A stretch of 8,042 nt of DNA from Actinomycetes bacterium (GTDB lineage Bacteria; Actinomycetota; Actinomycetes; Propionibacteriales; Propionibacteriaceae): positions 1 through 8,042 of the forward strand of contig JAEWIK010000400.1 in NCBI GenBank assembly GCA_023387135.1, given 5' to 3'. Each line of letters begins with the position of its first letter. Positions within the stretch are counted from its first letter, which is position 1. Below are positions 1-6,343 of this stretch, one piece after another. The position numbers were made by a program, and so were the translations under genes. The notes beneath the pieces are model-generated. The model did not search any database and was not told where the DNA came from. It saw only the letters and a list, made by a program, of their open reading frames with translations.

Positions 1-521
1 GTCCTGCCCGCGTCGGGCGGGATGACGCACTGCTGGACGACGGCCACGGTGGTCTGCGCGCGGTAGACGCCGTACAGGCCCGTGATCCCCCAGAACAGCA
101 GGAAGGCGATGAGGATGTTCATGAACGGGCCGCCGAACATCACCACGAGCTTCTGCCAGGTCTTCTTCTGGTAGAAGAGCCGCTCGTCCGCCACGTCCTG
201 CGGCGTGATCGACGACCATTCCTGCTCGCGGGCGGCGTCCGCGAGTTCACCGATGCGCGACGCCTTGCCCTCGCGGCGGGACCCCGGCGGATACATGCCC
301 AGCAGCCTCACGTAGCCGCCGAGCGGGAACCACTTGATGCCGTACTCGGTCTCGCCGCGGATGGTCGACCAGATCCGGGGCCCGAACCCGACCATGTACT
401 GCGGCACCCGCACCCCGAACGCCTTGGCGGGCAGCATGTGGCCCAGCTCGTGGAGGGCCACCGAGACCATGATGAGGGCGAAGAACAGGATCCCGAACCC
501 GATGGTCGTCACGACGTCCAC
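1..521 (-). CDS. Site-2 (M50 family) intramembrane zinc metalloprotease, Rip1/RseP type, N-terminal part
   Basis: The product is an integral membrane zinc protease that cuts transmembrane proteins such as anti-sigma factors inside the bilayer. Only the first 173 codons are present; the gene runs off the left edge. A first membrane helix (about residues 8-28) carries the HEXXH zinc motif as HELGH at residues 24-28. The M50-typical VGFGP (44-48) and FPLGGYVRL (65-73) follow, and then a second hydrophobic segment (about 126-150) containing GGPFMNILIAF, the conserved N-P/N-x-x-x-A-type region. The PDZ domain and the distal zinc-ligand helix lie outside the window. The start is a GTG one base after the dxr stop, preceded by GAGGAGGAG seven bases upstream, so it is probably translated together with dxr. 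Linkage of dxr to this protease is the standard actinobacterial arrangement. The in vivo substrate cannot be read from the sequence. Confidence 0.95.
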   Translation of the reverse strand, partial: MDVVTTIGFGILFFALIMVSVALHELGHMLPAKAFGVRVPQYMVGFGPRIWSTIRGETEYGIKWFPLGGYVRLLGMYPPGSRREGKASRIGELADAAREQEWSSITPQDVADERLFYQKKTWQKLVVMFGGPFMNILIAFLLFWGITGLYGVYRAQTTVAVVQQCVIPPDAGR

Positions 522-522
522 G

Positions 523-1683
523 TCAGTTCTCCTCCTCGATCAGCGCGGCCGCGGTCGCCCTGCCCCACGCGTCGGCCGCCAGCACGCTCTCCACGCTCAG
601 CTCGGCGAACTCGGGTCGTTCGGCGCCCTGCAGGCGGTCCACACACTTCGTCACGACCTCAACAATGCCCGTGAACCCAAGCCTGCCCGCGCAGAAGGCG
701 TCCACGCAGGTCTCGTTGGCGGCGTTGTAGACCGCTGGCGCCACCCCTCCCGCCTGCCCGACCCGGCGTGCGAGCTCGACGGCCGGGAAGGCCTCGTCGT
801 CCAGCGGCTCGAAGGTCCAGGCGGAGGCCCGCGTCCAGTCGCACGGGCTGGCGGCGTCGGCCACCCTGTCCGGCCAGGTCAGCCCGAGCGCGATCGGCAG
901 CTTCATGTCGGGCGGCGAACACTGGGCGATCGTCGACCCGTCCACGTACTCGACCATCGAGTGGACGATCGACTGCGGGTGCACGACGACCTGGATCGAC
1001 GACAACGGGACGTCGTAGAGCAGGCCGGCCTCCAGCAGTTCCAGGCCCTTGTTCACCAGCGTCGCGGAGTTGATCGTGATGACCCTGCCCATCGCCCAGG
1101 TCGGGTGCGCCATCGCCTGCTCGGGAGTCACGTCCGCGAGTTCGGCGCGCGTCCTGCCGCGGAAAGGGCCGCCGGAGGCGGTCAGGATCAGCCGCCGCAC
1201 CTCGTCCTTGCGTCCGGCGCGGAGCGCCTGGGCGAAAGCCGAGTGCTCGGAGTCGACGGCGACGATCTGGCCGGGCGCGGCCGCCTGCGTGACGAGCCTG
1301 CCGCCGATCACCAGCGACTCCTTGTTCGCGAGCGCCAGCGTCGTGCCGGCCGCCAGCGTGGCGAGGGTCGGCTGCAGGCCGGCGGCCCCGGTGATGGCGT
1401 TCAGGACGACGTCCGCCTCGATGCCCGCCAGCCGGGTGGAGGCGTCGGGCCCCTCCCAGACCTCGGTGCCGGGGACGCGCTCCCGCAGCGCGGCGGCTGC
1501 CGCCGGGTCGCTGACCGCCACGACGCGCGGCCGCAGCTCGGCGACCTGGGATGCGAGGACGTCGATTGACGACCCGCCCGCCGACAGGCCCACGACGTCG
1601 AAACTGTCACGCCGGCTCCGGATGACCTCGACCGCCTGGGTCCCGATGGAGCCGGTACTGCCGAGAATCACCACAGTGCGCAC
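523..1683 (-). CDS. dxr: 1-deoxy-D-xylulose 5-phosphate reductoisomerase
   Basis: Dxr (IspC) catalyses the NADPH- and divalent-metal-dependent conversion of 1-deoxy-D-xylulose 5-phosphate to 2-C-methyl-D-erythritol 4-phosphate, the second step of the MEP isoprenoid pathway, in the cytosol; it is the fosmidomycin target. With the GTG start at 1683 the protein has 386 residues, normal for the family. Visible landmarks are the nucleotide-binding GSTGSIG (8-14), ANKES (119-123), the metal-binding VDSEH (143-147), TASGG (168-172), HPTWAMG (193-199) and [11 protein letters not shown] (205-215), whose final Glu matches the third metal ligand; NAANE is at 320-324. The frame is open further upstream, to ATG codons at 1701 and 1740. 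I prefer 1683 because it yields [14 protein letters not shown], the usual N-terminus, and because a -10 box would overlap the longer versions; 1701 remains possible. The gene is followed after one base by the protease gene. Function is secure; only the start is open. Confidence 0.97.
   Translation of the reverse strand: MRTVVILGSTGSIGTQAVEVIRSRRDSFDVVGLSAGGSSIDVLASQVAELRPRVVAVSDPAAAAALRERVPGTEVWEGPDASTRLAGIEADVVLNAITGAAGLQPTLATLAAGTTLALANKESLVIGGRLVTQAAAPGQIVAVDSEHSAFAQALRAGRKDEVRRLILTASGGPFRGRTRAELADVTPEQAMAHPTWAMGRVITINSATLVNKGLELLEAGLLYDVPLSSIQVVVHPQSIVHSMVEYVDGSTIAQCSPPDMKLPIALGLTWPDRVADAASPCDWTRASAWTFEPLDDEAFPAVELARRVGQAGGVAPAVYNAANETCVDAFCAGRLGFTGIVEVVTKCVDRLQGAERPEFAELSVESVLAADAWGRATAAALIEEEN
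529..537 (-). promoter_or_regulatory. Ribosome binding site of the M50 protease gene, embedded in the end of dxr
   Basis: The minus strand reads GAGGAGGAG, followed by seven bases (AACTGAC) and the GTG start at 521. The same bases encode the terminal Glu residues of Dxr, so the Shine-Dalgarno and the Dxr C-terminus share sequence. This supports choosing the GTG as start even though no ATG is nearby. Confidence 0.75.
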
Positions 1684-1690
1684 GCCGGCC

Positions 1691-1696
1691 AGTCTA
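1691..1696 (-). promoter_or_regulatory. Candidate -10 box for leaderless dxr transcript
   Basis: The minus strand reads TAGACT, a TANNNT hexamer, followed by seven bases (GGCCGGC) and the GTG at 1683. This is the distance expected when transcription starts at the first base of the start codon. No convincing -35 hexamer is seen 16-18 bp further upstream, which is common for actinobacterial promoters of this class. The GTG also has no Shine-Dalgarno. This is inference from spacing and sequence only. Confidence 0.45.
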
Positions 1697-1726
1697 TTCA
1701 TCCGCGCCCGCGGCGAGAGCGGCTCG

Positions 1727-1732
1727 TAAGCT
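1727..1732 (+). promoter_or_regulatory. Candidate -10 box for leaderless DUF1801 transcript
   Basis: TAAGCT (TANNNT) lies six bases (GCTCCC) before the ATG at 1739, and no Shine-Dalgarno precedes that ATG. The geometry fits a leaderless mRNA. It faces away from the dxr box, with the two hexamers only 30 bp apart in the divergent gap 1684-1738. No clear -35 element is visible. Confidence 0.45.
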
Positions 1733-1738
1733 GCTCCC

Positions 1739-2083
1739 ATGTCGGAACTCAGCGACTACCTCGACGGCCTCTCCGAACCGGAACGCGACGCGATCGCCGC
1801 CGTCTACACCCGTGCCCGGGAACTCGTCCCCGAGGCCACCGACGGCGTGAGCTACGGCATGCCTGCGCTGCGCTACCACGGCAAGGCGCTGGTGGCGGTG
1901 ATGGCCGCCAAGGCCCACATCGGGCTCTACCCGTTCAGCCCGCCGGCCATCGAGGCGCTCCGCGACAGGCTCGAGGGCTACTCGCTCTCCAAGGGCACCG
2001 TGAGGTTCTCCGCCGACCACCGGCTCCCTCCCGACGTGCTCGACGCCCTGATCCTCGCCAGGGCCGCAGAGATCGACTCGTGA
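1739..2083 (+). CDS. DUF1801 / YdhG-like small protein
   Basis: A 114-residue soluble protein without signal peptide or membrane segment. It matches the DUF1801 (YdhG-like) fold family by its ordered conserved blocks: [13 protein letters not shown] near the N-terminus, then [17 protein letters not shown] (about 35-51), KAHIGLYPF (about 58-66) and [10 protein letters not shown] (about 81-90), with LP.DVLDALI at the end. Bacillus members have been described as frataxin-like iron chaperones, but many homologues have no assigned role, and I would not carry the iron function over to this one. It starts at an ATG preceded at close range by a -10-like hexamer, and its TGA overlaps the GTG of the next gene (GTGA, 2080-2083), so the two are probably co-translated. 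Codon use resembles its neighbours. Family assignment is firm; function is unknown. Confidence 0.9.
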   Translation: MSELSDYLDGLSEPERDAIAAVYTRARELVPEATDGVSYGMPALRYHGKALVAVMAAKAHIGLYPFSPPAIEALRDRLEGYSLSKGTVRFSADHRLPPDVLDALILARAAEIDS

Positions 2084-3195
2084 CCGCCGGGGCCGCGGGA
2101 CCCGCCCCGTCCCGGCTCGTGAGGGACGACGAGCTGGAGTCCCTCGACGACGTGCTCACGCACGTGGCGACCACCGGCAGCCTCTCGGGCTGCTACATCC
2201 AGGCCGTCGACCTGACAGGCCAGGGCGAGCTGCTGCTGGCGGCCGACGTCCGCCACACGGTCTTTCTCGGCTGCCTGGTCGAGCCCGACGTCGAGCAGCG
2301 GCTGGAGGCCGCCGGCGCGCTCTTCTTCCCGCGGCTGCCCGACCTGCCGTTCGATCCCTACCGCGCGACGCTCTACTGCCCGGACGAGCTGTACGACGGG
2401 CTGGCGGACGGCTACGACAGGACCCTCGACGCGCGGGTGTACAGGTGGTGGCGCCACATCGGCAGGCACCGCACGCTGGCCAGCGAACTCGCCATGACGC
2501 TGCACGACCATTCGATCAGCGAGGCGCTCGACGACCTCTCCCTCGTCGAACCCGTCGGGGTGATGGGCGGCCACAGGACCTCCCGCGACGCCCCGGCCTA
2601 CGGCGAGGCGGTCAGGCTGGGCCACGAGCTCGCCCGCCGCGGGCACACCGTCCTCACCGGCGGTGGCCCCGGCGCGATGGAGGCCGTCAACCTCGGTGCC
2701 GCGTTCACGGGGCCGGACGCCGAACTCGGCGACGCGCTGGCACTGCTCGCCGCCCACCCCGGCTACGGGGAGCATGCCGACGACTGGGCGCGGGCCGCCT
2801 TCGCCGTCAGGCAGCGCTGGGACCTCGGCGGCTCCAGCATCGGCGTCCCGACCTGGTTCTACGGGCACGAGCCGGCGAACGCCTTCGCGACCTGGGTGGC
2901 GAAGTTCTTCTCCAACGCGATCAGGGAGGACACGCTGTTGCGGCTGTCCACCGGCGGCCTGATCTGCCTGCCGGGAGCCGCCGGCACCGTCCAGGAGATC
3001 TTCCAGGCGCTCACCCCGCGCTACTACGCCGAACGCGAGGCGATCCCGCCGCTCGTCCTCGTGGGCGCCGAGCACTGGCAAGGCACCCTCCCCGCGTGGC
3101 AGCTCGTCGAGGCCCTCGCCAAGGACCGGCCGATGGCGGGACACGTCTACCTGTGCCACTCCGCCGCCGAAGCGCTGCGAGTGATAGGTCCCTGA
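2080..3195 (+). CDS. Long LOG-family (Rossmann-fold) nucleotide-binding protein
   Basis: A 371-residue cytosolic protein. The C-terminal half (about 157-370) is a LOG/lysine-decarboxylase-like Rossmann domain: VGVMGGH (159-165), the phosphate-binding TGGGPGAMEA (193-202) and the catalytic-type PGAAGTVQE (298-306), a variant of the canonical PGGxGTxxE. Between these lies VPTWFYGHEP (256-265). LOG proteins hydrolyse nucleoside 5'-monophosphates to free base and ribose 5-phosphate (cytokinin-activating LOG, PpnN-type nucleosidases), so a related phosphoribohydrolase activity is likely but the substrate is unknown. Residues 1-155 form an extra domain I cannot place in a named fold; it contains FFPRLPDLPFDPYR (82-95) and is typical of a longer actinobacterial subgroup as I recall it. 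The GTG start overlaps the DUF1801 stop by 4 nt. The TGA ends at 3195, directly abutting the stop of the converging permease gene. It should not be called a lysine decarboxylase, a common misannotation. Confidence 0.88.
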   Translation: MTAGAAGPAPSRLVRDDELESLDDVLTHVATTGSLSGCYIQAVDLTGQGELLLAADVRHTVFLGCLVEPDVEQRLEAAGALFFPRLPDLPFDPYRATLYCPDELYDGLADGYDRTLDARVYRWWRHIGRHRTLASELAMTLHDHSISEALDDLSLVEPVGVMGGHRTSRDAPAYGEAVRLGHELARRGHTVLTGGGPGAMEAVNLGAAFTGPDAELGDALALLAAHPGYGEHADDWARAAFAVRQRWDLGGSSIGVPTWFYGHEPANAFATWVAKFFSNAIREDTLLRLSTGGLICLPGAAGTVQEIFQALTPRYYAEREAIPPLVLVGAEHWQGTLPAWQLVEALAKDRPMAGHVYLCHSAAEALRVIGP

Positions 3196-4740
3196 CTAGG
3201 TGAGATCCCGGCGTCGGAGGCCCACCAGCCCGCACGCTCCCAGGCCCAGCCCGACTGCGGTGAGCGCTGCCAGCGTGGCGGGCAGCCCGCCGCCCAGCAG
3301 GCCCGCGAACGTCGCGGCGAACGGCGACAGCAGCCTCACGACGTCGCCCGGCAGCAGGTTGAACTCGGCGAACAAGTCGAGCAGCAGGAGCGCGCCCAAC
3401 ACAGTCCAGCTGGCGGCGACCGCGGCCCGTGGAAGCCAGCCGGTGAGCGCGAGCGCGAGTCCGATGACCGCCAGCACCGCAGGCAGGTACGCGAGGGTGG
3501 CCAGCGGCAGGCCGAGCCGTCCCGAACTCGCCGCCGCACCCACGCCGAGGCACAGCAGGATGACGGCACCCACCCCCGCGGCGGTGGCCCACCAGCCCAG
3601 TGACCAGCGCAACCTGGTCACCGGCCGGGCGAGCACTGGTTCGGCGAGGCCTGAGGTCTCGTCGTGCCGGAGGCTCAGGACGGCCGCGAGGGCCGCCGCG
3701 GTCGCCACCTGCGCGAGCACGTACAGCACGAACTGGAAGAAGACCTCCCCCACCTCGCCGCCGTGGCGACGCGCGAAGTCCTCGAACGCCGAGCCCGCGA
3801 GCTGGCGGTCGAGGCCGGCGAGCACCGATCCCATGAGCAGGCCGAGGAAGCCGAGGGCCACGGCCCAGCCGATGACCGTCCCACGCTGCAGCCTGACAGC
3901 GAGAGTGAAAGGGCTGCCGATCCAGCGGGCGGCCGACGCCGGGCCCTCCCGGGTGCGCAGCACGCCGCCCAGGTAGTCCCTGCCGCGATGGAGCCGCAGC
4001 GCGAGCAGCATGAGCGCGCCGGCCAGGACCAGGGGGATCAACGGCACCCAGAACCTGTCGGCCACGAACGCCTGCGCGTGCCGCGCCCAGCCGAACGGGC
4101 TCAGCCACACGACGGGACTGCCGAGGGCATCACCCACGGCGGCCACGAGGAAGAGGACGCCCAACACGGCTCCCGCGAGCCTCCCCGCGACCCCCGGGTC
4201 CGTGGCGAGCTGCGACGTGACGGCTCCGACACCGGTGAAGAACACGATGGACGCCGTCAGCACCAGCCCCAGCAGGACCGACCCGGCGGCGGGCATCCCG
4301 ACGGCCAGCAGCCCCAGGCAGGCGACGATGCCGACCGCCACGCCGGCTCCCGCGACCACCGCCAGGGCGGCGGCCAGTTGGAGTTGCCGCGAGTGGCGTC
4401 CCGCCAACTGCAGTTCGAGGCGGCCCGACTGCTCGTCGGACCGGCAGTACTTCACGACGAGGACGAGGGCGACCACGGCGCCGACCAGCGAACCCGAGGA
4501 CGCCAGCGTCCACGCGACCAGCCCGCCCGTCGAGGCCTCGAAGATCGGGCCGCGCAGGGCGAGTTCCGACACGTTCGCCATCGACTCGGCCGCGAAACTG
4601 TCGCGATCGGCCTGCGTGGGGTAGCCGACGGACGTGGAGACCGCCATCAACGCGGGCAGCAGCCCCAGGCCCAGCACCCAGGCGGCAAGCGGCCAGCGCG
4701 ACCTGCGCAGGTAGGCCCTCACGAGAGTGCCGACGATCAT
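3196..4740 (-). CDS. ABC transporter permease, polyketide-antibiotic exporter type (TnrB3-like, 12 helices)
   Basis: A 514-residue integral membrane protein with about twelve hydrophobic segments (near 18-38, 76-97, 121-148, 152-174, 186-206, 232-250, 287-309, 335-356, 382-403, 411-433, 437-458, 485-507). It resembles the double-length ABC permeases typified by tetronasin-resistance TnrB3: GTLVRAYLRR at the start, a YPTQADRDSFA loop (40-50), and RSDEQSGRLEL (100-110) after helix 2. The second half repeats the first; RHDETSGLAEPVLARPVTR (358-376) is the counterpart of that loop. It would form the membrane channel of an efflux pump with the ATPase encoded just upstream. Its ATG overlaps the ATPase stop (ATGA, 4737-4740) with no good Shine-Dalgarno, implying translational coupling. 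The drug exported, if any, cannot be inferred. The TAG at 3196-3198 touches the stop of the opposing gene, leaving no room for an intergenic terminator. Confidence 0.9.
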   Translation of the reverse strand: MIVGTLVRAYLRRSRWPLAAWVLGLGLLPALMAVSTSVGYPTQADRDSFAAESMANVSELALRGPIFEASTGGLVAWTLASSGSLVGAVVALVLVVKYCRSDEQSGRLELQLAGRHSRQLQLAAALAVVAGAGVAVGIVACLGLLAVGMPAAGSVLLGLVLTASIVFFTGVGAVTSQLATDPGVAGRLAGAVLGVLFLVAAVGDALGSPVVWLSPFGWARHAQAFVADRFWVPLIPLVLAGALMLLALRLHRGRDYLGGVLRTREGPASAARWIGSPFTLAVRLQRGTVIGWAVALGFLGLLMGSVLAGLDRQLAGSAFEDFARRHGGEVGEVFFQFVLYVLAQVATAAALAAVLSLRHDETSGLAEPVLARPVTRLRWSLGWWATAAGVGAVILLCLGVGAAASSGRLGLPLATLAYLPAVLAVIGLALALTGWLPRAAVAASWTVLGALLLLDLFAEFNLLPGDVVRLLSPFAATFAGLLGGGLPATLAALTAVGLGLGACGLVGLRRRDLT

Positions 4741-5615
4741 GGCTGCGGCGTCCGGTAGTGCGACAGGAAGACGTCCTCGAGGGACGGTGCGCCGGTCTCC
4801 AGGACGTGCACCCCGGCCTCGGCCAGCCGCCGCATGAGCTCCGGGAGCGCCGCCGCTGTCGCGCTCACCCTGACCCTGTCCCCGTCGGCGTCGAGCACCG
4901 TCACCCCGTCGAGAGCGAGGTCGGGCTGGCGCAGCACCCGTGCCGTCACGAGCGTCTGCCCGAGGCCGCGGAGGTCGGCCAGCGGCGCGGAGTCGACCAG
5001 CCTCCCGTCCCTGATGATGCTCACCCAGTCGCAGAGGCTCTCGACCTCGCTGAGGATGTGGCTGGACAGCAGGATCGTCTTGCCCCGCGCGTGCTCCGAC
5101 CTGACGGCCTCGGCGAAGGCCTGCTCGATGAGCGGGTCCAGCCCCGAGGTGGGTTCGTCGAGCACGAGCAGGTCAGCGTCCGCCGCGAAGGCAGCTACCA
5201 GGGCGACCTTCTGCCGGTTCCCCTTGGAGTACGTGCGGTTCTTGCGGGTGGGGTCGAGGTCGAAGAGGTCCAGCCAGCGCGACCTGTCCCGCTCGGCACC
5301 GTGCAGCCGTCCGAGGATGTCGAGGGTCTCACCGCCGGTCAGGTTGGGCCACAGCGTCACGTCGCCGGGGACATAGGCGAGTCGGGCGTGGATCGCCTCG
5401 ACGTCCTTCCACGGATCGAGGCCGAACACCGCGACCCGTCCCGAGGTGATGCCCAGCAGGCCGAGCAGCACGCGCATCGTGGTGGTCTTGCCCGCACCGT
5501 TCGGGCCGAGGAAGCCGTGGACCTGACCCTGCTCGACGTGCAGCGTGAGGCAGTCCAGCGCCGGCTGCCTGCCGTAGTGCTTCGTGACGGCGTCGAGTTC
5601 GATGACCGCGTTCAT
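4737..5615 (-). CDS. ABC transporter ATP-binding protein (drug-efflux type)
   Basis: A 292-residue cytosolic nucleotide-binding subunit that would power the adjacent permease. Walker A is GPNGAGKTT (37-45), the signature position reads YSKGNRQK (129-136) instead of LSGGQ, Walker B is LLVLDEP (149-155), the D-loop SGLD (157-160) and the switch histidine is in SSH (184-186). The stretch AYVPGDVTLWPNLTG (80-94) lacks the usual Q-loop Gln, having Gly at 84. The modified signature and Q-loop fit, from memory, the TnrB2-like antibiotic-export subgroup rather than a dead enzyme, since all catalytic motifs are intact. Residues about 215-292 form the C-terminal regulatory tail, ending in the SLEDVFL motif common to export ATPases. 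The ATG at 5615 overlaps the tetR stop and has GAGGGGAG seven bases upstream; its own stop overlaps the permease start. Confidence 0.95.
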   Translation of the reverse strand: MNAVIELDAVTKHYGRQPALDCLTLHVEQGQVHGFLGPNGAGKTTTMRVLLGLLGITSGRVAVFGLDPWKDVEAIHARLAYVPGDVTLWPNLTGGETLDILGRLHGAERDRSRWLDLFDLDPTRKNRTYSKGNRQKVALVAAFAADADLLVLDEPTSGLDPLIEQAFAEAVRSEHARGKTILLSSHILSEVESLCDWVSIIRDGRLVDSAPLADLRGLGQTLVTARVLRQPDLALDGVTVLDADGDRVRVSATAAALPELMRRLAEAGVHVLETGAPSLEDVFLSHYRTPQP

Positions 5616-6280
5616 GCCTGGTCTCCCCTCGTGCTCGCGACGAGCGCGTCCCCGTCACCACGGTGGACGCCGCGGCCGGTGTCGCTGCTGCTGCCGGAGG
5701 CTGCCTGACGTGCCGCCGCCATCACCTCCGGGGCTGCCAGCCGAGGATCCAACAGGTCGAGTTGCGCGGCGCTGATCCTGGCGTTGGACGACGGGTCGGA
5801 CGGCGCGAGCCCGAGCGCCCTGTCGACCTGGGGTCGCAGCAGCAGCAGGCCGAGTTTCATCGCGACCAGCACCGCGGCGCGATCCCGTCGCGGGCTCGCC
5901 GTTTCGGTGCGCAGGTACGGTTCGGTCAACGCCCCCAGCGCATCGAAGATCCCCTGGGCCTTCGGGCTGTTCTCGACGAGCCTGCGGTTCACGTAGGCGA
6001 TCACCGCGGGCGCCGACCGGAAGACCTCCGCGACATAGTCGGGATCGGCGATCCCCAACTCGTCGACGCCCGCCGCGACCTGCTCCCGGAAGTAGGCGAG
6101 GACGTAGTCGTCGCAGGCCTCCCGGAGGTTGTCCTTCGACCCGAAGTGGTGCTGGACGAGGGCGGGTGAGCAGCCCGCGTCCCGGGCGATCGTCCTGATG
6201 CTCGCCGAGTCCCCGGACGCCGCGAAGGCCGCGAGGGCGGCGTTCCTGATGCGGGCTCGGCCCGTCAGATCTGTGGCCAT
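5612..6280 (-). CDS. TetR/AcrR-family transcriptional regulator
   Basis: A 222-residue DNA-binding regulator. Residues 8-55 form the TetR HTH domain: GRARIRNAALAAFA helix, then SIRTIARDAGCSPALVQHHF (27-46) as the helix-turn-helix and GSKDNLREA as the following turn. The rest is a helical ligand/dimer domain, and the last 30 or so residues are Gly/Ser/Arg-rich and look disordered. It heads an operon with the ABC ATPase and permease (ATGA overlap at 5612-5615), so it most likely represses its own efflux operon until an exported compound binds. The frame extends to an ATG at 6316, but that version would begin inside the promoter; I chose 6280, where the -10 box lies seven bases upstream and MATDLTGRARIR gives a normal TetR start. 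Ligand unknown. No codon-use anomaly is evident. Confidence 0.93.
   Translation of the reverse strand: MATDLTGRARIRNAALAAFAASGDSASIRTIARDAGCSPALVQHHFGSKDNLREACDDYVLAYFREQVAAGVDELGIADPDYVAEVFRSAPAVIAYVNRRLVENSPKAQGIFDALGALTEPYLRTETASPRRDRAAVLVAMKLGLLLLRPQVDRALGLAPSDPSSNARISAAQLDLLDPRLAAPEVMAAARQAASGSSSDTGRGVHRGDGDALVASTRGDQA
5623..5630 (-). promoter_or_regulatory. Ribosome binding site of the ABC ATPase gene
   Basis: The minus strand reads GAGGGGAG, then seven bases (ACCAGGC), then the ATG at 5615. It lies within the last codons of tetR and fixes the ATPase start. A strong site here would allow more ATPase than regulator to be made from the same transcript. Confidence 0.7.
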
Positions 6281-6287
6281 GCGTGTG

Positions 6288-6316
6288 ACTGTACGAACGT
6301 CCAGCAGGCTGGGCAA
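6288..6316 (-). promoter_or_regulatory. Promoter of the tetR-ABC operon, probably leaderless
   Basis: On the minus strand a -35-like TTGCCC (6316-6311) is separated by exactly 17 bp from a -10 box TACAGT (6293-6288), which is followed by seven bases (CACACGC) and the tetR ATG at 6280. This places the expected transcription start at or within a base or two of the ATG, and there is no Shine-Dalgarno. It is the best-formed promoter in the window. It overlaps repeated GTAC-centred motifs that could be the TetR operator. Confidence 0.6.
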
Positions 6317-6343
6317 CTGTACAGCGGACGGCGCGTCGTACAG
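6288..6343. promoter_or_regulatory. Repeated CTGTAC/GTACAG elements, candidate TetR operator
   Basis: In the plus orientation ACTGTAC occurs at 6288-6294 and again at 6316-6322, 28 bp apart. The second copy is part of a perfect 8-bp palindrome CTGTACAG (6317-6324) that abuts the -35 box. CTGTACGA (6289-6296) and TCGTACAG (6336-6343) form an exact 8-bp inverted repeat around it. One copy contains the -10 box itself. Such symmetric elements covering the promoter of an auto-regulated TetR gene are the expected place for its operator. That TetR binds here is inference. Confidence 0.5.

Noticed and set aside
334..1569. A 411-codon open frame on the plus strand opposite dxr
   Set aside because: It is antisense to a gene with full Dxr motifs, is rich in Arg/Gly/Asp/His with no recognisable domain, and is the usual GC-driven shadow frame.
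1978..3159. A 393-codon open frame on the minus strand opposite the LOG-type gene
   Set aside because: It shows no domain and an amino-acid mix typical of antisense frames, and the opposite strand encodes clear DUF1801 and LOG motifs.
3277..3291. GGCGGG-CAG-CCCGCC hairpin near the convergent junction as a terminator for the LOG-type gene
   Set aside because: The stem is only 6 bp with a 3-base loop, has no T-run, lies inside permease coding sequence for Gly-Gly-Gly residues, and such hairpins are frequent at this GC content.
3664..5708. Two long plus-strand open frames (364 and 316 codons) opposite the permease and ATPase genes
   Set aside because: They are low-complexity, rich in Arg, Gln and Glu, and lie antisense to well-supported genes with Walker motifs and membrane helices.
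6281..6316. An upstream ATG at 6316 that would lengthen TetR by 12 residues
   Set aside because: The first codons would lie over the -10 box, and the residues before MATDLTG do not resemble a TetR N-terminus.
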